From positions 3,927,206 to 3,991,205 of the forward strand of contig NZ_CP018477.1 of the NCBI RefSeq assembly GCF_002277955.1: a DNA stretch of 64,000 nucleotides, in the 5' to 3' direction. Below are positions 54,846 to 63,200 of the stretch, in pieces. The DNA comes from Thermogutta terrifontis. Lineage in GTDB: Bacteria; Planctomycetota; Planctomycetia; Pirellulales; Thermoguttaceae. A model generated the notes under the pieces. It had not been told where the DNA came from, did not search any database, and worked only from the letters and a program-made list of their open reading frames with translations. Positions within the stretch are counted from its first letter, which is position 1; each line of letters opens with the position of its first letter. Made by a program: the position numbers and the translations under genes.

Positions 54846-56441
54846 TCACTGGGGATTAGAAGCTACCTGGGTGAATACCTCTGACAGGTGAATGAGCGGG
54901 AATGGATCAGTGAAATCTTCCCGCACCGTCTGTTGGGGACGCTTGACGAAGAGGGGCACGTGACGGTGATCCGGATTTGCCTCTCGAAATTGAGGGTCTG
55001 GATCTCTCCGCCAGCCATGATCGGACGTCATGATGATAAGTGCATCATCGAAGAGTTGCTTACGTCGAAGGTGATCGCAGATCTCTCCGATAACCGTATC
55101 CAGACGCAAAAGGTGGCGATGGTACTGCTCGGACGTTCCGAAAGTGCGATCCTGCTGCGGACTATACGGTTCAACAAATTGCCCCTGCGGACCAAGGATG
55201 AAGGGGCCGTGGGGGAGTGGCCAGTGAATCAAGAGGCACATTCCCGGACCGAGTTGGTCAATCAGACGAAAGGTTTCCCGGTGAAACTCCTGTGATAGTC
55301 GAAACCAGTGTTGACTGAAAAACGCGCTATCCCATCGCCGCCACGTCACACGAGAGAGGGGATCCGTTAGGAATCGTAGATTAGCGAGCAAGAACAACCC
55401 CGCTTGAGCAATCACTGAGTCACCCTTGGGATCATTGGGATAGCTACGACATTGTATGCCCCGCCCCTCGAGCAGGATTTCATAGGGATGATAAAACCCC
55501 AGGACGCGTACCTGATAACCCGCCTGCAATAGATCGTCGAAAAGAGTCTGTTGCTCGTTGACCAGCGTCCGGTCTTCGGACGTTTTCCAGAAAAGCTGTC
55601 CATGATGGGGGAACAGTTCGCCATCGGCTCGCTGATAGAGCAGCCGCGGAAGAGAAAAATAAGTGGCGGAGCCTGGAGATTGAGTTTTGTGATAGACACC
55701 TGACTGAGACGCCACGTCTACCAAATGAATGAATTCTGGCCGAACATTTGGGCCATCGAAGGTTCGCTCGTAGGACCATTCGTCAAAAACGAAAATGACG
55801 ATGGGAGGAAGATGGGACAGGCCGCTCTGTTGCGAACGAACCGAGCGTGTCAATGCTGAACTGGGTCGGTCAGCGGGATTCCAGGGCCTCCAGGAGAGCA
55901 CCTGGAATAGAAGGATCCACGGGAGGGGACTTAAGACGAGGCAAAGAGCCATGGCAGGTTTCCACAGCCGCTGAAAAAATGGAACCAAGAAAAGCACAAT
56001 AACCGTCCAGGTGGTCCAGAAGAACCAATCATATTTTGCGGTGAATCCCACGCCGACAAACAACGACGTGAGACCCGATAGAACTGCATCAGTAAAAAAG
56101 ACAAGAAAGATAAATTGACTTATTCTGCGAATTGTCAGACTGCCAATTATCCGTGTGATAACCCAACCAATAAATATAACGGCCGCAACGATTCCGACGG
56201 CGAGAATCAGAGCGTGGCTATCGCGAAAAGACCAAAAATAATGATAGCGATTTTGCTCATTGGTCCACGAGCGAAGCTGACCCAGGAAGAACAGGCAACT
56301 GGCGGATATGGAGATGGCCGCCGCACGGATTGCCTGAAAATAACGGGATCGTGGAGAGTACGCTCCATCACGCGGAGTGACCGTTTTTCCAGACACATCC
56401 CCGGCTGATGCGTCTTTGAGCAGGACCGCCGTCATATTCAT
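54846..56441 (-). CDS. Membrane hydrolase/transferase of the alkaline phosphatase superfamily
   Basis: 531 residues with five transmembrane helices in the first 185 (about 39-56, 76-98, 107-132, 139-156, 163-183). The rest is a periplasmic domain of the sulfatase/LTA-synthase/EptA fold. PPIVIFVFDEW supplies metal-binding D220/E221, GSATYFSLP has a candidate nucleophile Thr (T260), IHWPLPHGP has His residues, and MTSDHGWR plus NPDHRHVPLF complete the metal site. There is no C-x-P-x-R, so it is not a formylglycine sulfatase. It is the last gene of a three-gene minus-strand cassette, 41 bases after the methyltransferase gene. Transfer or removal of a phosphate-linked group on a surface polymer is inferred. 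Confidence 0.75.
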   Translation of the reverse strand: MNMTAVLLKDASAGDVSGKTVTPRDGAYSPRSRYFQAIRAAAISISASCLFFLGQLRSWTNEQNRYHYFWSFRDSHALILAVGIVAAVIFIGWVITRIIGSLTIRRISQFIFLVFFTDAVLSGLTSLFVGVGFTAKYDWFFWTTWTVIVLFLVPFFQRLWKPAMALCLVLSPLPWILLFQVLSWRPWNPADRPSSALTRSVRSQQSGLSHLPPIVIFVFDEWSYERTFDGPNVRPEFIHLVDVASQSGVYHKTQSPGSATYFSLPRLLYQRADGELFPHHGQLFWKTSEDRTLVNEQQTLFDDLLQAGYQVRVLGFYHPYEILLEGRGIQCRSYPNDPKGDSVIAQAGLFLLANLRFLTDPLSRVTWRRWDSAFFSQHWFRLSQEFHRETFRLIDQLGPGMCLLIHWPLPHGPFILGPQGQFVEPYSPQQDRTFGTSEQYHRHLLRLDTVIGEICDHLRRKQLFDDALIIMTSDHGWRRDPDPQFREANPDHRHVPLFVKRPQQTVREDFTDPFPLIHLSEVFTQVASNPQ

Positions 56442-56482
56442 AGGAAAATCAGTTGTTTGGTGCTAATGAATTGAATTCGTTT

Positions 56483-57925
56483 CTATTCTTTTCGTCGAAG
56501 CCAAAACAGTATTCTCTCTGAGTCGGGCACCGGGCATTCCTGAACGATCGAAAAACGCCGGGAGAACGTACGACGGAAGGCTGGGAGCGTTATGTGCTCG
56601 AAGGAGTCAGTGCGAAATCGGGTGAGTCGACCGAACATGGGATCGCTGGGGGGCACGAACTCGACGATGACGCCCTGGGAGGAAAGGTCAAAAAGAAGTT
56701 CTTCGATCCGGTCGAGAGAAAGGTTCCCTGTAACAATGAGGTGATGGATCAATGCAAGGGCAAGGACATAGTCAGCCCGTGCCCTTTGTAGGAAAGGTTC
56801 ACGCTCCTTGTTATTGAGCCCGATGCCTGGAGAGGGATTCGTAATATCGAGGACAACCGGCCAGATTGTCGAACCGTTATTTCGCAAACGGCGATAAAGC
56901 ATCTCAACGGCATCATGGTCCTGGTCAGCCGCTATAACGTGGCTTCCAAGCTCAGCGGCTAACTCGCTATACGTACCGGTGTTGCAACCGAGATCCAGGA
57001 CCCAGTTGGGTTTCTCGTGAGTCAGTACTGATCGGACGAAACCCTGTTTGGCGTGTTCCGCGCGGTCGGTATAGCTGCACGTGCTTGTATAATTGGCCCA
57101 AAGGCCTTTTGGGCGGTATCCATCCGCTAGCCGGAGAACCTTGCGTCGCAATCGCCGCAGATTCCACAGCATGGGCTCCCTATTAATGGAAACACGGGAG
57201 CTGGGGGACTGCGGAGCCCGTGTCTTTGATTCTGAAAATTGAGTGAGAAGCCAGGGGAGCGTCACATCCAGGAGTAGAGCGGGACGCCATCGACCCAAAC
57301 GTCCCATTGCCCGAACCATGAAAAGGGGGTCTCGACCATTTAAATTGGAAAGATAATAAGAACGTAAATCCCAATTTGTATATCGAGCTAATAAAAGAGG
57401 ATATAGGAAGAGCCGCTGAAACTGTCCCAGCGCGTACCAGACATCAAATCGCGATGGAACGTCAAGGGAACCGAGGTCAATAAAAACTGGTCGCGTGCCC
57501 AGGAATTGGACATTGAAAGGGGTCGCGTCCTTAAGTGAGAATCCTGCCTGAACAAGTTCGATTTGCAGATCGAGAGTGAGCACTGCGGCATCGGCCAGCA
57601 TGGAAACCGACCATTCGTAGGGATAAGTAATCAGTGGCAGAAGGTCGTGTTCCAGAAAGTGGTGCCATCCGGGGTGTTCACGCTCCAAAGTACTGTGGAG
57701 GTGTGGTTCCCGGACAAAACGAGTGCCCACTACCCATCCCTGTTCAATCAATTTTGGAAGAACCCCAATTTCCTCCGCCCGCCGCAGGCGCGCTGCGAGC
57801 TCCGAGGCCACAGCTCTATAGACGCGACCTTCCCGAAGGAACACGTAGCCTTCAGGGTCGCGGAATGAAGCCTCGACACGTCTGCTCAAAGCGTTGAGGG
57901 TCAACGGGCATGTTTGAGCGGTCAT
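56483..57925 (-). CDS. Kinase-like domain fused to SAM-dependent methyltransferase
   Basis: 480 residues. The C-terminal half has methyltransferase motif I VLDLGCNTGTYSELA (from about 309) with VIAADQDHDAVEML and YVLALALIHHL after it. The N-terminal 250 residues carry GFSLKDATPFNVQFLG followed by RPVFIDLGSL (D133, N138, D150), which looks like the catalytic and metal loops of the kinase or aminoglycoside-phosphotransferase fold (D-x4-N and F-x-D-x-G). The cassette position between a tiny membrane protein and a membrane hydrolase suggests a joint role in surface-polymer modification. Whether the kinase-like part phosphorylates anything is unproven. Confidence 0.75.
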   Translation of the reverse strand: MTAQTCPLTLNALSRRVEASFRDPEGYVFLREGRVYRAVASELAARLRRAEEIGVLPKLIEQGWVVGTRFVREPHLHSTLEREHPGWHHFLEHDLLPLITYPYEWSVSMLADAAVLTLDLQIELVQAGFSLKDATPFNVQFLGTRPVFIDLGSLDVPSRFDVWYALGQFQRLFLYPLLLARYTNWDLRSYYLSNLNGRDPLFMVRAMGRLGRWRPALLLDVTLPWLLTQFSESKTRAPQSPSSRVSINREPMLWNLRRLRRKVLRLADGYRPKGLWANYTSTCSYTDRAEHAKQGFVRSVLTHEKPNWVLDLGCNTGTYSELAAELGSHVIAADQDHDAVEMLYRRLRNNGSTIWPVVLDITNPSPGIGLNNKEREPFLQRARADYVLALALIHHLIVTGNLSLDRIEELLFDLSSQGVIVEFVPPSDPMFGRLTRFRTDSFEHITLPAFRRTFSRRFSIVQECPVPDSERILFWLRRKE

Positions 57926-57990
57926 AAGGGGCCCCGGGATTACAGCAGAACTCCTGTAAGAACTCGGACGATCAGGTGAAGAACGGCGGG

Positions 57991-58212
57991 TTAGGCGGCT
58001 TTGCGCTGCGGTACGGGAGAATCCGCCTTTGAAGTCTCGGACGGCCTCTCGCCGTGGCCTCGACGGCCCTTGATAACGGTCGTGATGGTGGAAACGAGAA
58101 AGTTTCGGATTCGACCGACAAAGGCGATCCCTCCGATAACGGCAGCGATAAGAACCTGTAGCAGAATTGCCCCCGAGCCGGGATCAATGTAAGCCAGAAG
58201 CGCACGTGTCAT
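57991..58212 (-). CDS. Small membrane protein with YIDPGSG motif
   Basis: 73 residues; GAGGGAA lies nine bases before the ATG at 58212. LLAYIDPGSGAILLQVLIAA begins near residue 4 and is followed by a hydrophobic helix and a basic, disordered tail (KGRRGHGERPSE). Short proteins with Y-[IL]-DPG-[ST]-G-x-x-L-Q occur beside membrane phosphodiesterase or sulfatase-like genes, as recalled without checking. It is the first gene of the three-gene cassette, 65 bases before the methyltransferase gene. It may be an assembly or anchoring partner of the hydrolase. Confidence 0.7.
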   Translation of the reverse strand: MTRALLAYIDPGSGAILLQVLIAAVIGGIAFVGRIRNFLVSTITTVIKGRRGHGERPSETSKADSPVPQRKAA

Positions 58213-58605
58213 TATCCAATTCCCTCGCTTTCGAAGACGATTTGGTGAACCACCTACGGCACAGACATCACGGAGACGCCGACAAACGCTAACCACCGCT
58301 TATGGGGAGAGGGAGTGTACTAAAGAGGCTGCGGTCGCCGGAAGACCAAATTTCGATGGCCGCCATCCGGAGGGATCCAATCTGGGAATGGTATTGGGTG
58401 CCACATAAGTGGTATCCGGCGGTCGCTGTCGTGAAGTGGTGAGGGCGATGCATCACTCCATTCGGCCACGTGCGCTAGTGGACTGAGGCGCAATTTTTAC
58501 CAATGAACCGGCCGCGGAGAACAGGTGTTTCGCAGGGTCGAGGGTCGCCGGGCCCTGACCCGAATTACCAATCCTTCGGTCACTGCGTAGGTTAGGGAGG
58601 TTTGT
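58213..58605 (+). other. Divergent spacer before the EF-hand gene
   Basis: About 393 bases. It should hold the promoters of the three-gene cassette and of the EF-hand gene. No convincing consensus, gene or RNA is recognised. Confidence 0.4.
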
Positions 58606-59154
58606 ATGAAAGTTGCACGCGTCATGCTGGCTGCGGTGGTGTGCTTGTTGATGGTCTCGGGCGTGGCCTGGGCTGAGGCTGGAAAGAAGGCAGCAAAACC
58701 AGGGGCGGAGGGAAAGAAGGCCAAAGGTCCACTCACGGTGGAAGAAATGTGGGCCCAGGTGGACAGCAATAAAGACGGGACGGTGGAGCTCTCTGAACTC
58801 CTTGCGTTGAAACCGCTCAAGGGCGACGAAGCGCGGGCGAAAAAACTGTTGGAAGCGTGGGATGCTAACAAGGATGGCAAGGTGACCAAAGACGAATTCA
58901 AGGAATTTGTGGCCAAGCAGGAAGAGGCCCGCAAAAAGATGGCTTCTAAACTCGATGCCAACGGTGATGGTGTTCTCAGTGTGGACGAGTTGAAGGGCCT
59001 CAAAAACCTTGGTGGTGACGAGGCGAAAGTCAAGGCCATGCTGGAACGGCTGGATGACAACAAGGACGGTAAGGTGACTGTGGAGGAGTTCGCACGATTC
59101 CGCAATCTCCTTCAGGCACCGGCGCCGACCAAGGCTGCCCGGAAGCAGAAGTAG
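58606..59154 (+). CDS. Secreted EF-hand calcium-binding protein
   Basis: 182 residues with GGGAGG before the ATG and a clear signal peptide ending near AWAEA (residue 25). Four EF-hand loops are present: DSNKDGTVELSE, DANKDGKVTKDE, DANGDGVLSVDE and DDNKDGKVTVEE, each with Asp at position 1 and Glu at position 12. They form two pairs, each about 60-70 residues long. A basic, Ala-rich N-terminus and tail flank them. Calcium buffering or calcium-controlled binding outside the cytoplasm is likely. A strong terminator follows. Confidence 0.92.
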   Translation: MKVARVMLAAVVCLLMVSGVAWAEAGKKAAKPGAEGKKAKGPLTVEEMWAQVDSNKDGTVELSELLALKPLKGDEARAKKLLEAWDANKDGKVTKDEFKEFVAKQEEARKKMASKLDANGDGVLSVDELKGLKNLGGDEAKVKAMLERLDDNKDGKVTVEEFARFRNLLQAPAPTKAARKQK

Positions 59155-59227
59155 TTACCAGATCATCGCACTGAGTTACTACCGCCCTTTCCGCGGTCAG
59201 GATAGACGATATATATCCGCGACATGG

Positions 59228-59254
59228 CCCTCCCCAAATCGGGGAGGGTTTTTT
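59228..59254 (+). terminator. Rho-independent terminator after the EF-hand gene
   Basis: CCCTCCCC and GGGGAGGG form a perfect 8-base-pair stem with a 5-base loop, followed by six T. It closes the EF-hand gene and is the clearest terminator in the window. Confidence 0.93.
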
Positions 59255-59422
59255 ATGAGTCCTTCTGCCAGCAGATGACATTGAACTCGCCGATTTTTGA
59301 TCGGCGCGTCCGACAGGGAACGTGCGTGGTGTTTTACCACCTGCGGCGGGGCGGCCATTGGTCAGGGAAAGGTAGTGAGGAGAAAGGCGTCCTCGTCAGA
59401 GGAATAGGGCGGGATGGCGAGA

Positions 59423-60016
59423 TCAGTTCCCCGCTACAAAGGGGTTTATGATGCGCCGGGGCTGGGGACCGCTGGAGCCAGGACGTATTGTCACCTTGGA
59501 ATCGCCACCGAGTTCCGAGGACACCGCGGGTGGAGTGCGGTCTGGCCCGCTGTTCGAATCGTTCCCGGCAAATGGATTGATCACAAGAATAGGCCGTAAG
59601 GCCTGCCGGAGACGATCGGACTTTTTCATATTCGGCCATGGCACCGACGAGTAATTCGTTGGCAGAATCTCCCCTTTGGCCAAAGCCTGCGCGATCCACC
59701 TGTAATTCCACCAGGTTTGTCGGGTCCACTGGTCGCCGTAGCGCGCTATATCTGAGCGATAGACCAAGCGGCCCCACCGCTGCACGGTATCAGGCGTGAC
59801 TGTGATGACAGGAAACTGAGCGAAGTACGGCGCCATGTTCGTTTCGTAAGGAAGGAGACCCCGATCGAGGATGCAGGCGGGAAGGGGATATTGCGCCCAC
59901 CTGAAGCCGGGCATTATATGCCAAGCGGGGACACACGCATCAGCCGCCGAAAGACCAGAGTATGCTGTTGTCGTCACAAGAAGGCATGCCCACGTGATAC
60001 CGCAGCGAAACGACAT
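59423..60016 (-). CDS. Secreted protein with INPF motifs, unknown function
   Basis: 197 residues; AGGAGT lies about eight bases before the ATG. A signal peptide is seen (about 1-24, ending LSAAD), followed by Cys residues (C28, C48). The chain is rich in W and Y in the middle. Near its end VINPFAGND and the closing IINPFVAGN repeat the same hydrophobic-N-P-F pattern, one at about residue 145 and one as the C-terminus. Such repeated motifs can be sorting or docking signals. No family is recognised. It lies downstream of the pilin gene on the same strand. Confidence 0.65.
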   Translation of the reverse strand: MSFRCGITWACLLVTTTAYSGLSAADACVPAWHIMPGFRWAQYPLPACILDRGLLPYETNMAPYFAQFPVITVTPDTVQRWGRLVYRSDIARYGDQWTRQTWWNYRWIAQALAKGEILPTNYSSVPWPNMKKSDRLRQALRPILVINPFAGNDSNSGPDRTPPAVSSELGGDSKVTIRPGSSGPQPRRIINPFVAGN

Positions 60017-60222
60017 GGTTGCGACTCCTGTGTAGTGCCTTCCAATCGCCCACCGGGCTTCGTCTTTTTCTTTAGCTTAATAAGCGGGGTCCGCGCAATC
60101 AAAAAGTCGGCTCTAACTGCCGACTTGGAGTTCCGCGGAGCATCTCCGCCGCCGGTATGCAAGGAACTGTCTGTGCCCTTGGCGGCGACACCGCGGCCGG
60201 TGTGCTTATCGCCACCCGAACT

Positions 60223-60573
60223 TCAGAAAGGTCGCTCCACAAGCGGACTGCAATCGCCGATCGGATCTTGATCCTGATCCAAGTCACCGTTAGCAAGCCG
60301 ACGTTGGGCCATACCGGCGGAGTCCTGATAGGAGGAGCCGGAGGCACCGTCGGTCTCGCAATTGGGGATTTTGATTTCCCACGGGTGAGCGATCAGGTAA
60401 GACTGGTCGAGAGAGATGACGGCCTCCACGACATCGCCCAATTCGGTGATCACTCCATCCCGCACAGCGCTCAGGCCACCAACGATCCCAATGACGAGAA
60501 TGGTGATCAGAAGGATCCATTCAAACGTCAAAACACCCTCTTCCTGCTTCAGATGTGCCAGCCAACGTGCCAT
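60223..60573 (-). CDS. Flp/type IVb pilin-like protein
   Basis: 116 residues from the ATG at 60573, with GGAGGG nine bases upstream. A short basic leader (MARWLAHLKQEEG) runs into VLTFEWILLITILVIGIVGG, a single hydrophobic helix of prepilin type with Glu at position 5 after a Gly cleavage site. A charged helix (LSAVRDGVITELGDVVEAVI) follows. The C-terminal tail is Asp-rich and polar. This arrangement is usual for Flp pilins in planctomycetes; assembly genes (tad/rcp) are not in the window. The frame upstream to 60741 is rejected because it lacks pilin character. Confidence 0.8.
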   Translation of the reverse strand: MARWLAHLKQEEGVLTFEWILLITILVIGIVGGLSAVRDGVITELGDVVEAVISLDQSYLIAHPWEIKIPNCETDGASGSSYQDSAGMAQRRLANGDLDQDQDPIGDCSPLVERPF

Positions 60574-61415
60574 CACGGTTGACCCTCCATTTTTGAACGT
60601 AAAACAGGGGACCCCAGTGGTTCCCAACCCGGTCGGCGCCGCCACGGCATTCGCGCGACCGTCCGCGCTCTGAGCTCCAGCGATCTGTACAGGCAGCACG
60701 ATCACACGGCGTAGCGATTGTACGAGCAAACTCTGTGCCATGGCTTGCCCGTTGGCGCGATTTCACGGGCAAGTGCGTTGTTTCTTGGCCTGTTGCGGAA
60801 CACTTTTCCTCAGAAACGGGGCGAAATCGGCACGCCCGAGAGAAGTCGTTATCAACCACCCTGACGCACGGTTGTGCGGTTTTCTATGTCTGGCGTTTAG
60901 AAAATGCAACATTGGTGGCCGGCGGAAGTAGATTTGGCGTTAACCGCACTGAACATCTTCGACATGGCCATCCGGCGTTGCAACCGAGTTCCAAATGCGC
61001 TCACCATGCTGAATATGCGGGTAGTCCCCGGCTGGGACTGAGTGTGGATATCCTGGCTCCGAATCCAGCGGACGGCGAATGTGACGTAGGTTATTGTGAA
61101 GCATGCCTCGGTGTTTCCCGCCTGTGAAAGCCAGCATCCTGAAAAAGGGGCACCAAATAATTATGGCTGTGGATTCTCTGAGGCTAAAAGTCTCGCCAGG
61201 AGAGAGTTTGACGAAACCTGATTATTGGCTGACTTTCTCGCAGGTGCCACCCTTCCGGCGTTAATGGTCCATCCAATGGGAACGGTCAAACGGGAAATCC
61301 GTGGGACCTGCAAATGGTAAGACGTTCTCCGCTGATAATTCGCCTTAGCAAGTGACAGACCGGCACGCAGAAATCTGTGCGCAAATCCTTCCGATTGGCT
61401 TGACGAGGTAAGTCC
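60574..61415 (+). other. Longest gene-free spacer, pilin to CheV-Hpt
   Basis: About 840 bases between divergent genes. Frames in it have no ribosome-binding sites or recognisable family blocks. Regulatory sequence for both genes is expected, but I could not identify a promoter with confidence. Confidence 0.4.
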
Positions 61416-63200
61416 ATGAGCAAGATCAGCCGTCTACTGTTGGAGAAAGAGATTTTGCTTGAAAGCGGAACCAACGAGTTGGAAATCCTCGTCTTCGATG
61501 TGGGAGACTACGTGTTTGGGGTGAACGTCGCGAAGGTCCGGGAGGTGTTGCCGGCGCCGGCGATTACTTATTTGCCAAATGCCCATCCAAGCATTCGGGG
61601 CGTTTTCAAACTGCGAAACCAGGTTGTTCCCTGCGTCTCGCTGGCAGATTTTCTCGGTGTGCTTCGATACGAGGGAGAAGGAGAGACAACCGCAATTCTC
61701 ACGGATCTCAATCAGCAGGAGACGGCTTTTTTGGTGGATCGTGTGGAAAAGATTCATCGCCTGAGCTGGGAAGATGTTCTGGCCGTGCCAGGGTGGCGAG
61801 ATCTCTCCCAAACACCGGTCACGGCTTTAGCTCGCTGTGAAGATCGGCTCATCCTCATGCTCGATTTTGAGATGATTCTCGATGAGGTGACCAGTCAATA
61901 CTTTCGCACGGCCGCTGTGGACAATCCGGAGCAACTCCCGCGTCAGGAAGCGACCATCGTATTGGTGGAAGACTCGCCCACGGTTCGAGAGGCGATCCAG
62001 CAGACACTTCTGGGCAGCGGCTACTGTCAGCTGGTTGTGTTTGAGAATGGCAAACAGGCCTGGGAGTGGTTGGAACAACGAATCCGCGAACGACAAACCG
62101 ATGCTTGTCCCGCGAGGCAAAACCTGCCGTGTGACCTTGTCATCGCCGATATTGAGATGCCTCAGGTGGACGGCCTTCATCTCACGAAGCGGATCAAAAC
62201 GCATCCTCAATTGCACGACATTCCGGTCCTTCTCTACTCGAGCATCATCACTCCCGAGAATAGGCGGAAAGGGGAGGCCGTGGGAGCGGATGCCCAGGTG
62301 GCCAAGCCTGACCTCTGCCATGTCGTCGAATACGCCGACCAACTGATCTTTAAGTCAGGAAGTACAGAGACTCAGGATGTGAGCGATTCGTTTCCCTCGG
62401 ATTCGACCCCGTCATGCTTTCCCGCAGCCGGGCACAACGAAAGGGAATGGGGTAAGCTAAAGCAGGCTGAGATGCCGTTCGATGAGTCCGCGCCAAACAT
62501 GGCTCACATGGTCTGGCAGGAAAAGGAACCCCAAACCGAAACAGAGGAGATTCCCGAGGAAGGTCAGTCCAGTGTTGTGCGAGATGTCGTCAACAACACA
62601 CCAGCAGACGCATCCAGGGAGACAACCCCCTCTGACCAATCAGCCTCGTCCCCTAACGAGACTGTAGCCGGCGAAAACCCGTCAGAGATCGCAGGCGGAG
62701 CGGGACAGTCTGGCACGCAGCAGGATCAACCAACTCCCGACGATGATGACTTCGAGATAACCAACTGTGTCGAGCCGCCAGAAGAGGTGGATCCTCACTT
62801 GTGGCAGACGTTCCTCCATGAATTGCGTCATCGTTCCCAGTTCTTGCGAAAATTGGTTGCTGAGCTTCAGAGACACGGAAAACCTGATCTGTCGTGCAAT
62901 TTTGACATCGTGGTGGACTTGGCCCGGACTCTTCACACCATCAAGTCGGCCGCTATGGTGGTTCCGGTAGATGCGGTCGTTCGGGTGACACATTCCCTGG
63001 AGAGCCTTCTCGAAACGGCCACGCGTTCTGAGATGGCTTGGGACGTCACGGTGCTTGTCCGGTACTGCGACTGGCTGAATCTGTTTCTGAACTCCGCGGG
63101 ATTGAGCTGGCAAGATTTAAACGAAATCGGCGAAAATCTCCTGCACGACCTGCGACGGATGATTCCGGCTGAACTACTGGGAGCGAACGTTCAGCAGTGA
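61416..63200 (+). CDS. CheV-Hpt fusion: CheW, receiver and phosphotransfer domains
   Basis: 594 residues; GAGGTAAG lies before the ATG. A CheW domain (about 20-165, EILVFDVGDYVFGVNV) couples to chemoreceptor arrays. A receiver domain follows (about 180-315) with the DSPTVREA start and phosphoacceptor D245 in ADIEMPQVDG. A long acidic/Ser linker (about 315-460) leads to a C-terminal Hpt-like helical bundle with H507 in ARTLHTIKSAA. CheV normally ends after the receiver, so the Hpt extension is unusual and could pass phosphate between the two modules. Its 3' end overlaps the convergent kinase gene by ten bases. Confidence 0.88.
   Translation: MSKISRLLLEKEILLESGTNELEILVFDVGDYVFGVNVAKVREVLPAPAITYLPNAHPSIRGVFKLRNQVVPCVSLADFLGVLRYEGEGETTAILTDLNQQETAFLVDRVEKIHRLSWEDVLAVPGWRDLSQTPVTALARCEDRLILMLDFEMILDEVTSQYFRTAAVDNPEQLPRQEATIVLVEDSPTVREAIQQTLLGSGYCQLVVFENGKQAWEWLEQRIRERQTDACPARQNLPCDLVIADIEMPQVDGLHLTKRIKTHPQLHDIPVLLYSSIITPENRRKGEAVGADAQVAKPDLCHVVEYADQLIFKSGSTETQDVSDSFPSDSTPSCFPAAGHNEREWGKLKQAEMPFDESAPNMAHMVWQEKEPQTETEEIPEEGQSSVVRDVVNNTPADASRETTPSDQSASSPNETVAGENPSEIAGGAGQSGTQQDQPTPDDDDFEITNCVEPPEEVDPHLWQTFLHELRHRSQFLRKLVAELQRHGKPDLSCNFDIVVDLARTLHTIKSAAMVVPVDAVVRVTHSLESLLETATRSEMAWDVTVLVRYCDWLNLFLNSAGLSWQDLNEIGENLLHDLRRMIPAELLGANVQQ

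Noticed and set aside
62805-62830. CATGAATTGC match to the dispersed element
   Set aside because: It lies within the CheV-Hpt coding sequence, without the flanking symmetry seen in the spacer copies.
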